Source: Alistipes sp. CAG:435
Lineage (GTDB): Bacteria > Bacteroidota > Bacteroidia > Bacteroidales > UBA932
Direction: 5' to 3'
Assembly: GCA_000433355.1 (NCBI GenBank)
Contig: FR893177.1
Span: forward strand, 1-64,000
DNA: 64,000 nucleotides
Shown: in pieces, positions 44,788 to 52,997 of the stretch
How the letters are laid out: each line of letters starts with the position of its first letter
Position numbering within the stretch: the stretch's first letter is position 1
Made by a program: the position numbers and the translations under genes
The notes under the pieces: model-generated
The model's database searches: none
What the model was told of the DNA's origin: nothing
Seen by the model: the letters and a program-made list of their open reading frames with translations, nothing else

Positions 44788-46485
44788 CTATCGGAATCCG
44801 ATTTTCTTCCTTCCTGAGCCGGCATCCTCGATCATCTCCTCGCGGCAATATCCCCGGATCTCTTCCATGCCGGCATCGACCCCGTCTATGATGAACTTGA
44901 TCTCCTTCTTGCGCACTATGTTCTCGATCTGGCCTCCACTAAAGTCGAAACCGTGGGCCAGTTCCCGCGCATCCTCTTCGCTGAGGGTTGGCAGCATCGA
45001 AGCCCAGATTTGTTCCTTGACCTTCTCGTCCGGCCTGTCGAACCGGATCTTGTAAAGGAATCTCCTCTCGAAAGCATTGTCCAGATTGGTTGTGAGGTTG
45101 GTGGTCGCGATCAGGATTCCGTCCAGTTTCTCCATTTCCTGAAGGATGATGTTCTGGATGCTGTTCTCCATCTTGTCAACCGCCCGTGTCGCGCCCTCCT
45201 GGCGGATTCCGAAGATGGCGTCCGCCTCGTTGAAAAGCAGAATAGGAGCCACGGTGGACTTCGCTACCTTCTTACGGTACTGGTCGAACAAGCCTTTGAT
45301 GTTCTTCTCCGACTCGCCGACCCAGCAGCTTTTTATGTCAGGAACGTTCACGAGGATGATATCCCGGCCAGTCTGCCTTGCCAACTGATAGACGGTCTCG
45401 GTTTTCCCTGTTCCCGGACTTCCGTAGAACAAACATGTGAAACCGCTTCTAAGCCCCCTGTCTTTAAGCCTCTCGCAGGTTTTGCTGTAACTCTCCTGTT
45501 CAAGCAGGCTCCTGAGCCTTGAGACCTGAGCGCCGTTCTCCTTGTTGTAGAACAGATCCTTTGCCACTATCTCGTTGTGTCTGATTGTGTTCATCCCGTT
45601 CGATTCCTTGTCGGCCCCGCTTCCTCCGAGCTCGGCGAATATGACATCCTTGACCTTGTTGCTGATGTGGAAATATTCCGGACTTCTGATTCCGTCTTCG
45701 TAGACCGGCTCGATCACTCCTTCAGTGACGACTTTCAGTTTCCTTTCCTTGAACATGTTTTTCATCCTGCGTAGGTTCCAGTATGCGTATTCAAAAATGC
45801 CATCGAAGTCGCTCCATCCCACATTGTCATCATTGTCGAAGATGAAGAAATAGACCAGTGAGTAGAACAGGAGCCTGTCGCAGTATTTCATTTCCCCGCT
45901 TTCTCCACGGAATCCCAAGTCACGGCATTCGAGGACAAACTGACTTTGCGTATCGGCTGTCATCAGTGTGTCCAACTCGCTCATGAGGTCGTTCTCGCTG
46001 ATCTCATCCTTCTGCCGCATCTTGAACATTCTCCTGAAACGCTCAAGAACCCCGGCTGTGTCCAGTCCGGAATAGTCCTCTTTCTCGTAGGGTTTGTTCT
46101 GCGCGAGTGCCGACTTGACGAAGGTGGGGACCAGTATCTCCTCGTCTTCGTTTCTTCTTATCAGCTTCTTCCTTTCCAGAGAGCTTAGTTCGGCCTCGTA
46201 GGTCATGGACTTGATGTAAGTGATTCCCATCTCTTTGGCCACATCGTCCATCCCGAGATGACGACCGCAACTTTGCTCCAGGATATTGGCGAAGACGACC
46301 GTCTCTCTCTCCGTCGTCCCGAGTACCGCTCCTGCCTCCGAGATGTCTTCCTTCGCATCCTCATAGACGCTCGGATTGAACTTCTTTTCGTCCTCGGCTC
46401 CGGTCGCGGTCTTCACCACAATCGAGCTCAGGCATTCCAGCAGAGTCTTCCGAGAGTCATTTCCCTTTATTCCACCTGTTTCCAT
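44788..46485 (-). CDS. AAA+ ATPase, CDC48/proteasome-like single module
   Basis: 565 aa from ATG 46485 (METGGIKGNDSRK); the longer frame crosses the promoter. The N-terminal two thirds are helical with no known domain. The ATPase is near residue 330 onward: Walker A FYGSPGTGKTETVYQLA, LVNVPDIKSCWVGESEKNIKGLF, Walker B ILLFNEADAIFG (Asn-Glu where Asp-Glu is normal), sensor 1 IATTNLTTNLDNAFERRFLYKIRF with Arg fingers, and a C-terminal helical lid. The ESEKNIKGLF motif is of the classical AAA clade. Probable remodelling ATPase. Divergent from the VWA gene, a common AAA-VWA neighbour pair. Confidence 0.85.
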   Translation of the reverse strand: METGGIKGNDSRKTLLECLSSIVVKTATGAEDEKKFNPSVYEDAKEDISEAGAVLGTTERETVVFANILEQSCGRHLGMDDVAKEMGITYIKSMTYEAELSSLERKKLIRRNEDEEILVPTFVKSALAQNKPYEKEDYSGLDTAGVLERFRRMFKMRQKDEISENDLMSELDTLMTADTQSQFVLECRDLGFRGESGEMKYCDRLLFYSLVYFFIFDNDDNVGWSDFDGIFEYAYWNLRRMKNMFKERKLKVVTEGVIEPVYEDGIRSPEYFHISNKVKDVIFAELGGSGADKESNGMNTIRHNEIVAKDLFYNKENGAQVSRLRSLLEQESYSKTCERLKDRGLRSGFTCLFYGSPGTGKTETVYQLARQTGRDIILVNVPDIKSCWVGESEKNIKGLFDQYRKKVAKSTVAPILLFNEADAIFGIRQEGATRAVDKMENSIQNIILQEMEKLDGILIATTNLTTNLDNAFERRFLYKIRFDRPDEKVKEQIWASMLPTLSEEDARELAHGFDFSGGQIENIVRKKEIKFIIDGVDAGMEEIRGYCREEMIEDAGSGRKKIGFR

Positions 46486-46510
46486 ATTCCTTGAACATCT
46501 TTTCACGGTG

Positions 46511-46547
46511 CAAAGATATTCTTCGTTGATGCAAAAATATGGCAGTG
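46511..46547 (-). promoter_or_regulatory. Dyad-type promoter of the AAA+ gene (site 8)
   Basis: On the minus strand CTGCCATATTTTTGCAT, reference base 46547, and TATCTTTG (plus-strand 46511-46518); distance 29 nt. Confidence 0.68.
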
Positions 46548-46659
46548 AAGCGCGTCGCGTTGATATTCGGTCTTTTAGCCTTTTGTCTTTAGTGCAAGCC
46601 GACAGAAGATGAATAGCTAAAGCTCTGATTAGTAAATCATTGCCAAATACGCCCGGATT

Positions 46660-46710
46660 CTGCAAGCCTTGCAGACGTTACGGTGATGCGAGGAAGCGCC
46701 GCTATCTTTG
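46660..46710 (+). promoter_or_regulatory. VWA-gene promoter with a related perfect palindrome
   Basis: TATCTTTG at 46703-46710 is the -7 box. CTGCAAGCCTTGCAG (46660-46674) is a perfect 15-bp palindrome with the same outer CTGC/GCAG half-sites as the dyad family, but it lies about 16 bp farther upstream, so it does not obey the 29-nt rule. It may be a related or different operator. Confidence 0.45.
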
Positions 46711-46759
46711 CGTCAGAAACAAGGTAGGACACAATTCACCTAATTTAATATATACAGTT

Positions 46760-47440
46760 ATGGAAGAGAACAAGACAATGAAGATCTACAACCTCATCGT
46801 TCTGGATGAGAGCGGTTCGATGAGCTCGATCTACAATCAGGCGCTCAGCGGGATCAACGAGGTGATCAACGGCATCAGGCAGAACCAGGAGAAGTACCCG
46901 GAGCAGAGGCACTTCGTGTCCATCGTGACGTTCGAGGGGGAAGGTATGAGTGGCGTGAAGACCCGCAGGGACTGTGTGCCGGTGGGGGAAGTGGCCGATC
47001 TGACGAAGAAGGATTACCGGCCGGGCGGCTGCACTCCGCTCTACGATGCGATGGGGAAGGCCATATCGGAACTTGACCGCAAGGTGGAGGTTGGCGATGG
47101 AGTTCTGGTGACCATCATCACGGACGGAATGGAGAACTCTTCCCAAGAATATTCAGGAAGGGCCGTCAAGAATCTTGTCGAGATGCAGAGGAAGAAGGGC
47201 TGGACGTTCGCCTACATCGGGGCTAACCAGGATGCCGTTGAGGTGGCGAGGGATCTGAACATCCAGAATGCGATGAACTATGACGCCACGCCGGAGGGAA
47301 TGGTGTATATGTCGATGGTATTCAATGAGTCTCAGGCTAAATTCGCAAAAAGGATGCATCTCGGTAAATCCATTCTTGCCGATGTCGCCGACTTCTTTTC
47401 AGGCTCGTCTGATGAGGATGCCGGTGAGGAAGGAAAGTAG
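46760..47440 (+). CDS. von Willebrand factor A domain protein
   Basis: 226 aa from ATG 46760 (MEENKTMKIYNLIVL). MIDAS motif DESGSMSS, the Thr position in GGCTPLYDAM, and ITDGMENSS complete the metal site; a C-terminal tail is short and acidic. No signal peptide, so it acts in the cytoplasm, probably as an adaptor to the divergently encoded AAA+ ATPase, as in other AAA-VWA pairs. This pairing is inferred from position. Confidence 0.85.
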   Translation: MEENKTMKIYNLIVLDESGSMSSIYNQALSGINEVINGIRQNQEKYPEQRHFVSIVTFEGEGMSGVKTRRDCVPVGEVADLTKKDYRPGGCTPLYDAMGKAISELDRKVEVGDGVLVTIITDGMENSSQEYSGRAVKNLVEMQRKKGWTFAYIGANQDAVEVARDLNIQNAMNYDATPEGMVYMSMVFNESQAKFAKRMHLGKSILADVADFFSGSSDEDAGEEGK

Positions 47441-47486
47441 GGTCACAGAGCCTGTCGAAGCGACCCTTCGCTCATCAGACTAACCA

Positions 47487-48489
47487 TCACCCCCAAAGTA
47501 CAAGGCTACGGTCAAGGGCGATCCTCTTGGCCGTTCCTTTTTTTCCGTCTATGTAGTAGAATTTTGCGGTATGCTCATTCACCACATCCTTGAACGCTTT
47601 CTTGACCTTGGACACCTTCTCGTTGATGGAGTTGTTCAGCGGGTCGCAAAGATCCGACACGCTCTTCCCGATGCTGTCACAGCGGGTCGCAAAGATCCGA
47701 CACGCTCTTCCGGATGCTGTCAAGATCCTCCCGACCTGTGATTGATGAATATGTTTCCTCAAGTTCCTGCTGATAGTCAGAGAGTTCCTTGTAGCGTATC
47801 CCCTCCGGATGCTTGAGATAAAGCAGGAAAACAGCCTTGGTCAGCGTGTCCATTTTCACCTCCTTGTGGTCGAAATCCTCCAGCACAATCGCTTTCTTTT
47901 CGGTTATGCGCAGGCGGCTTAGCTTCACCCTGAAGGCAATCACGGCCTCCAGCTCCTCGATCGTGATTCCGTATTTTCTCTGCAGCCTCTCTATCTCCGC
48001 AAGGATAGCCTTGGTCTGCTCGTCCGGCTCAAGATCCGGAACATCTGGTTCGAGATCCGGAACGGCCGGTTCATCAAGCCAATCCTCCTGATTCAGATCT
48101 CCGTCATATAAATCATAGAAGGTATTATCGCGCTTTTCCCAGAGAAATCCGGTTGTTCTTTTCGCCTTCTTGGACTGTTTACGGGCAGCGGCCTTGGGTG
48201 CCTCCGGGTTTGCGGCAAATGTTTCTGGTTCTATATAAGGTGCTTCCGGTTCTTTGAAATCTATAAACTCTGAGTGGTAGGAGAATACTGGCGGATACTC
48301 TTTAAGGTATCTATGGGATTGCTCTCCGATCGTCTCCTTGTCCACTCCCGGGAAAAGATACGCCAAAGCCTTTCCGGACAGTTCCGAAAGGAATTGTTTG
48401 ATGTTCTGTGTTCGCTTGTCAGTCATTAGGTCATTCAATTTGTGGAAGGCAAAGATAATAACATCATTATATAATTGCAATTCATTCAT
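47487..48489 (-). pseudogene. Gene downstream of WYL regulator 2, frameshifted by a 43-bp tandem duplication
   Basis: ATG 48489 (MNELQLYNDVIIFAFHKLND) overlaps the stop of the WYL gene. The frame reads helical N-terminal sequence, a Pro/Glu-rich linker and AEIERLQRKYGITIEELEAVI, then stops at 47677 just inside a duplicated 43-bp block. Removing one unit restores a 319-aa protein ending with a winged-helix-like tail (NEKVSKVKKAFKDVVNEHTA, then FYYIDGKKG and LDRSLVLWG). The present product would lose about 42 C-terminal residues. Function unknown. Duplications of this type are reversible, so it may switch on and off. Confidence 0.7.
47637..47722. repeat. 43-bp tandem duplication inside the frameshifted gene
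   Basis: Units 47637-47679 and 47680-47722 are identical except one base (CCCGATG versus CCGGATG). As 43 is not a multiple of three, the duplication shifts the reading frame of the minus-strand gene. Confidence 0.9.
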
Positions 48490-49504
48490 ATTGCCCAGCC
48501 GCGAGACGCAGCCTCGCCGCGATCGACCGCACAAGAGACTTCGGCCGCAGAACCTTCACCCCGTCGGCGAACTCCAGCAGCGACTTCTCCAACTCGAAAT
48601 TCAGGCAGACATCAAGCTGGAACGTCACCGAACCGTCCTCGTCCCGCTCCACGACCATCTGGCTGGAATGCAGCGGCTTGGTCTCGATGTACGGGGCGAA
48701 TTTCGGCGTGGCCTTGAACCGGACAAGCGTCTCCCGGTCGCCCTTCCCCGGAATCTTCGTCACACCGATCATATTCCTGAAATATTCCTCTGGAACGAAT
48801 TTCTCGTCCGGGATGAATCTCGCCTCCGCGGGAGCGGCCTCTATGGCCTCGATTCTGTCAAGCGCAAGGTTGACGACGTAGTTGTCCCGCTCGCCTCTGC
48901 CGAAGACGAACCAGCGGTTGCGGTATTCCTTCAAAATGTAAGGACTGAATATGAACGATTTGGCCCTCGGGGACTTGAAGGAATGATAAGTCAGGAGGAC
49001 TGGCCGGCGGGCGACGATCGCCTCATAGAGCGGAGAGATGAGATCCAGGCCTTTCAGCCGCTCGTTGGATTCCAGGAATATGGCCGGTCTCCGCTCCTCC
49101 CTCACGGCGTTCACATAGTCCTCAAGCCGCCCGACGATGTCATCCACGCCCGAGAACCCACCGAAACCGGACAGCTGCTTCAGGACTGCCACGGCCTCCC
49201 TCATCTGCCCCAGGTCCGAATCCGTCAGCGGCACATTCGAGATTGAATATTCCGGATCCTCGTAGGTGTAGTATTTCCTGTCCCGGACCACAATCGGAGC
49301 GTTGTAGCCAAGCTCGTCCGAGCGCATCCTCTGGATGTCGAGCTGGATGGTACGGACGGAAAGATATTCATCCTTGCCGGAATATTCATAAAGCGCGTCG
49401 GAGCAGGCTTCGACGAGGTCTTCGAGGGTCCATCGTCTCGCGCGGTTCCTCAGGCATTTGTCGATGGTCTTGTAGCGCAGCAGGGCGTTCTTGTTCGCAG
49501 GCAT
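48482..49504 (-). CDS. WYL-domain transcriptional regulator 2
   Basis: 340 aa from ATG 49504 (MPANKNALLRYKTIDKCLRN). N-terminal winged helix with DEYLSVRTIQLDIQRMR, then a WYL domain (LLTYHSFKSPRAKSFIFSPYILKEYRNRWFVFGRGERDNYV contains the signature RW and R residues; read in parts) and WCX C-terminal region. Divergent from rtcB across about 160 bp, and WYL proteins next to rtcB are frequent in Bacteroidota, so it probably controls RNA-repair expression. Its stop overlaps the start of the broken downstream gene. Confidence 0.86.
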   Translation of the reverse strand: MPANKNALLRYKTIDKCLRNRARRWTLEDLVEACSDALYEYSGKDEYLSVRTIQLDIQRMRSDELGYNAPIVVRDRKYYTYEDPEYSISNVPLTDSDLGQMREAVAVLKQLSGFGGFSGVDDIVGRLEDYVNAVREERRPAIFLESNERLKGLDLISPLYEAIVARRPVLLTYHSFKSPRAKSFIFSPYILKEYRNRWFVFGRGERDNYVVNLALDRIEAIEAAPAEARFIPDEKFVPEEYFRNMIGVTKIPGKGDRETLVRFKATPKFAPYIETKPLHSSQMVVERDEDGSVTFQLDVCLNFELEKSLLEFADGVKVLRPKSLVRSIAARLRLAAGQYE

Positions 49505-49547
49505 ATTCAGTAACAATTTCGGCAAATTTCGTAAATTTTTCTCACTA

Positions 49548-49581
49548 CGCAAAAACATTGCGCGATTGGCCTTTTACTTTG
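49548..49581 (+). promoter_or_regulatory. rtcB promoter with inverted repeat
   Basis: CGCAA (49548-49552) and TTGCG (49558-49562) form a 5-bp dyad separated by AAACA. TTACTTTG follows at 49574-49581, as in dyad site 6. The dyad fits a site for the divergent WYL regulator 2. It resembles the 29-nt family only loosely (GC and TTGC at matching positions). Confidence 0.4.
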
Positions 49582-49665
49582 CTGAAGTTATCAGAAAATG
49601 ACCGGACCCCACTGGGCCGGTGGCATATAGCTGATGAATTTTTTTGATAAACTCTTTAATATTCA

Positions 49666-50850
49666 ATGACTATGAACGAGTTTTTGATCAATGACACTCC
49701 GGTCAAGATTTGGGCTAAGGTTCTTGACCCGATAGCATACAGGCAGATCTACAACCTTGCGGCGCTTCCGTTTGTGTTCCACCATCTGGCGTTTATGCCG
49801 GACGTGCACGCCGGGGTAGGGATGCCGATCGGGGGAGTGCTCGCCACGAAGGGAGTTGTGGTTCCGAACGCCGTGGGAGTTGACATCGGCTGCGGAATGT
49901 GTGCTGTGAAGACCAATGTACGTGTCGAGGACATCACGGCTGAGGTCTTGAGGAAAGGCATTATGCGTGGCGTCCGCAAGAGGATTCCGCTGGGGATGGA
50001 CAGGCATAAGACCGCGCAGGACGAGTCCTTGATGCCGCAAGGCTTTGACATAGACTCGATGACTATCGTCAAGAATCAGTACAAATCCGCCTTGAAGCAG
50101 ATAGGCACCCTTGGCGGCGGCAACCACTTCATCGAGCTTCAGAAGGATGAATATGGCTGGCTTTGGATAATGATCCATTCCGGTTCCCGCAATCTTGGGA
50201 AGCTGGTCTGCGACCACTACAGCGGTCTGGCGGAGAGGCTGAACGCTATGTGGTTCTCCAAGACGGATCCGGACAATGGTCTGGCGTTCCTTCCGGTGAA
50301 GTCCGATGAGTGCGGACGCTACTGGAACGAGATGCAGTACTGCATGCAGTTCGCGCTGGCCAACAGGAAACTGATGATGGACCGTATCTGCGAGGTGATC
50401 AAGGATGTGGTTCCGGAGGCTGAGTTTGAACCTATGATAAACATCGCGCACAACTATGCGGCCTGGGAGAACCATTTCGGGGAGGATGTCATCGTTCACC
50501 GTAAGGGAGCGACAAGGGCAGGAGTCGGTGAGATCGGCATCGTCCCGGGTTCCCAAGGCACAAAGTCCTACATCACGGAAGGTCTCGGGAATCCCGATTC
50601 GTTCCTCTCCTGCAGCCACGGAGCCGGCAGGGCGATGTCCCGCACCGAGGCCGTGCGTACCCTAAGCCTTGAGGAGGAGATCGCCAAGCTCAACGTCAAG
50701 GGCATCGTGCACGCCATCCGCGGCCCGAAGGACCTTGAGGAGGCCGCCTCCGCCTATAAGGACATCGACGAGGTGATGGCCAACCAGAGCGACCTGACAA
50801 AGATCGTGACGACTCTTGAGCCTATCGCCGTCATCAAGGGCGGGGGGTAG
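49666..50850 (+). CDS. rtcB: RtcB RNA-splicing ligase
   Basis: GTP- and Mn-dependent ligase that joins RNA 3'-phosphate or 2',3'-cyclic phosphate ends to 5'-OH ends. Active-site motifs: PDVHAGVGMPIGGV, GVDIGCGMCAV (metal Cys), LGGGNHFIEL, IHSGSRNLG, IAHNYAAWE, and SHGAGRAMSRTEA with the guanylated His. 394 aa, the compact class. No archease or RtcA gene nearby. Two ATGs compete (49666 and 49672). Next to a divergent WYL regulator, suggesting induction on RNA damage. Confidence 0.95.
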   Translation: MTMNEFLINDTPVKIWAKVLDPIAYRQIYNLAALPFVFHHLAFMPDVHAGVGMPIGGVLATKGVVVPNAVGVDIGCGMCAVKTNVRVEDITAEVLRKGIMRGVRKRIPLGMDRHKTAQDESLMPQGFDIDSMTIVKNQYKSALKQIGTLGGGNHFIELQKDEYGWLWIMIHSGSRNLGKLVCDHYSGLAERLNAMWFSKTDPDNGLAFLPVKSDECGRYWNEMQYCMQFALANRKLMMDRICEVIKDVVPEAEFEPMINIAHNYAAWENHFGEDVIVHRKGATRAGVGEIGIVPGSQGTKSYITEGLGNPDSFLSCSHGAGRAMSRTEAVRTLSLEEEIAKLNVKGIVHAIRGPKDLEEAASAYKDIDEVMANQSDLTKIVTTLEPIAVIKGGG

Positions 50851-51229
50851 AAGAAATGTACTTGAAGTAGAGGAATGCTCTTGAGGCGAAAGACCCTCAA
50901 ACATACAAATCGAAAAACAGCCTCTGCGACATCAACGGCTTCAAGGAATAGGTCTGGTATCCTTTACGCAAAAATCACCGGGTCTGGCATTTCGCCTGAT
51001 CCGGTGATTATCGTTATTCGGTGGTGTGATCCGTAATGTTTTGATTATGAATTTATTCGTAATCGCTGCCCTCTAAAAATGACTGGCAACTTTTCGGAAG
51101 TCTCTGTAAATCAATTGGTGCGATGACACTCGCTGATTGATAGGCCTTTATCACTCTCCCTTTAGTTGGAACCAACTGGAGGAGATGAGTTAAGCGATTA
51201 TCTTATAGAGGGTTGCCCTCCACTGCTTG
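50851..51229. other. Intergenic region with a terminator-like hairpin
   Basis: AATCACCGG (50973-50981) pairs perfectly with CCGGTGATT (51001-51009), a 9-bp stem suitable as rtcB terminator. A second hairpin GAGGG-TTG-CCCTC (51208-51220) lies next to the S41 protease stop. Around 51144-51170 CCTTTAGTTGG and CCAACTGGAGG can pair. No gene seen. Confidence 0.5.
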
Positions 51230-52885
51230 CTATATCTCGATCATCGGGCTGGCGAGGGCTTTCTTGAGCTGGTCGTCGTAGCGGAGACGGATTTTGATGC
51301 CGGCTTCCTGGAAGTGGTAGCGGACAGCGATCTCCTCCTCGATGAACGGAACGATCTCGTCTTTCTTCAGCTTCAGGAAGGTCTCCTTGTCCATCTCCAG
51401 GGCTTTCTGGAGGGCGTCAAGCTCCGCTGACATATTCTTTGAAAGACCGTCTTTCTCCAGTTCCTTCTTCATCCGGTCGAAGTAGGTCTTCGCGCTGGAG
51501 CGGTAGTCGAACTCCTTTGTCTTGGCGAAGGCCACGAACCCGTCCCAGTCCTTGTCAGCAAGATGGAAATCCTCGTCAGCATCGGCGTGCTCACGGACAT
51601 AATCAAGGGCATATTCCTGAATGATCCCTGAATATACGAGTGAATATGTCAGGCGGCTGTAGTCGTGTCCCTCGATGGTGACGTCCGGGGTGATGCCGCC
51701 GCCGTCACGCACCGTCCTGCCGTGGGCGGTCTTGAACTCGTGTGTCAGTGAGTCAGGTATATACCCGACACTGCCGTCCTCGTTGCGGTGCGAGTAGTCG
51801 ATCGCCTGAACGCAGCGGCCTGACGGGGTGTAGTACTTCGCCGTGGTGACTTTCAGCTGCCCGTTGTAAGGGAGCGGGCGAATGCTCTGGACGAGTCCCT
51901 TGCCGAAGGTCCTTGTGCCCATAACCGTGGCTCTGTCAAGGTCTTGAAGGGCTCCGGTAACGATCTCGGAGGACGATGCCGATCCGGAATCCACCATCAC
52001 GATGATCGGGATCTCCGTGTCAAGTGGTTCGGATGTTGTCTTGTAGTGCATCTCGGTTCCGGCGGCCTGGCCTTTCGATGAGACTACCAGCGAGCCTTTC
52101 GGCACGAAGAGGGACACGATGCCCACAGCCTCGCTCATCAGTCCGCCGCCGTTGCCGCGAAGGTCGAGGACCAGTTTCTTCATACCCTGCTTCTTGAGTT
52201 TCAGGAAGGCGTTGCGCAACTCTCCGGAGACGTTCTCCGTGAAGCCGCTCTGGTAGATGTACCCGGTAGTGTCGTTGAGCATCCCGGCATATTCAATGTC
52301 AGGAAGATGGATCCTCTCGCGTGTGACGATGATGTCCACAACCTCCTTTGAGCGCACCTTCAGCACCTTGAACTTGACTGTCGTGCCAGGCTTGCCCTTC
52401 ATCCTGTCGGAACATTCCTGGCTGGTCAGTCCGTGGGTGCTCTGCCCGTCGATCTCCATAATCTCGTCACCGCAGCTCAATCCATGCTTCTCCGCCGGTG
52501 ACCCTTTGTAAGGCTCGTTGATGATGACGTTCCCGTCCTTCTCCGGCTTGTAGATGAGCGCACCGATGCCGCCGTAGGACTTGTTGATCATCATCATAAG
52601 GTCCTCGTTCTCCTCCTCCGGAATGTAAACAGTGTAAGGATCCAGGCTCTCCAGCATCGCGTTGATGCCGGCCCTTTCGATCCTGTCCACAGGAAGAGAA
52701 TCCACGTAAGAGCGGTTAAGCGCCTTGAGTATAGCGTTCTGGCCCACGTAAGAGCGGTTAAGCTCCTTGAGTATAGAGTTCTGGATTTCGGTCCATTTCC
52801 CGAGCTTGAAACTTTGTGACTGCCCGAACGCCGCGGTGCTGACCACTACCGCCAGCGAAGCCGCTATCAATGATTTAATCTTCAT
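51230..52885 (-). CDS. C-terminal processing protease, S41 family (CtpA-like)
   Basis: 551 aa from ATG 52885 (MKIKSLIAASLAVVVSTAAFGQ, signal peptide). N-terminal helical region, PDZ domain (GGIGALIYKPEKDG...KHGLSCGDEIMEIDG), catalytic core with the Ser in VDSGSASSSEI and Lys in RTFGKGLVQSI, then a C-terminal helical extension. Periplasmic tail-specific protease. A 14-residue block in the N-terminal region is duplicated in frame (NSILKELNRSYVGQ / NAILKALNRSYVDS). Neighbouring hipBST is unrelated in function. Confidence 0.92.
   Translation of the reverse strand: MKIKSLIAASLAVVVSTAAFGQSQSFKLGKWTEIQNSILKELNRSYVGQNAILKALNRSYVDSLPVDRIERAGINAMLESLDPYTVYIPEEENEDLMMMINKSYGGIGALIYKPEKDGNVIINEPYKGSPAEKHGLSCGDEIMEIDGQSTHGLTSQECSDRMKGKPGTTVKFKVLKVRSKEVVDIIVTRERIHLPDIEYAGMLNDTTGYIYQSGFTENVSGELRNAFLKLKKQGMKKLVLDLRGNGGGLMSEAVGIVSLFVPKGSLVVSSKGQAAGTEMHYKTTSEPLDTEIPIIVMVDSGSASSSEIVTGALQDLDRATVMGTRTFGKGLVQSIRPLPYNGQLKVTTAKYYTPSGRCVQAIDYSHRNEDGSVGYIPDSLTHEFKTAHGRTVRDGGGITPDVTIEGHDYSRLTYSLVYSGIIQEYALDYVREHADADEDFHLADKDWDGFVAFAKTKEFDYRSSAKTYFDRMKKELEKDGLSKNMSAELDALQKALEMDKETFLKLKKDEIVPFIEEEIAVRYHFQEAGIKIRLRYDDQLKKALASPMIEI
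52704..52787. repeat. 42-bp in-frame tandem duplication in the S41 protease gene
   Basis: Units 52704-52745 and 52746-52787 share most bases and encode 14-aa blocks containing ILKELNRSYV and ILKALNRSYV. The duplication is in frame, so the protein remains whole. Confidence 0.85.
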
Positions 52886-52997
52886 ATTCTTTGAATATAT
52901 TCCTGAATATCTCCGCTCCGCCCTCGTGGCGAAGCCAAAGCACGAGCGCAACACCCGTGCCAACCTCGCAAATTTAAGCATTTTCCGAAAGATATGT

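Noticed and set aside
49663..50619. Minus-strand ORF of 318 aa opposite rtcB
   Set aside because: The plus strand encodes all RtcB motifs; the reverse frame is a shadow.
51083..51099. Solo IS1182-type end (ACTTTTCGGAAGTCTC)
   Set aside because: Similar to the right end of the IS over about 16 bases, but with a deletion and no partner end or gene; chance cannot be excluded.
42768..51215. The intergenic hairpins near 42910 and 51150 as one repeated RNA
   Set aside because: They share short strings such as CCTTTAG and TTATC, but I could not align them convincingly over a longer stretch.
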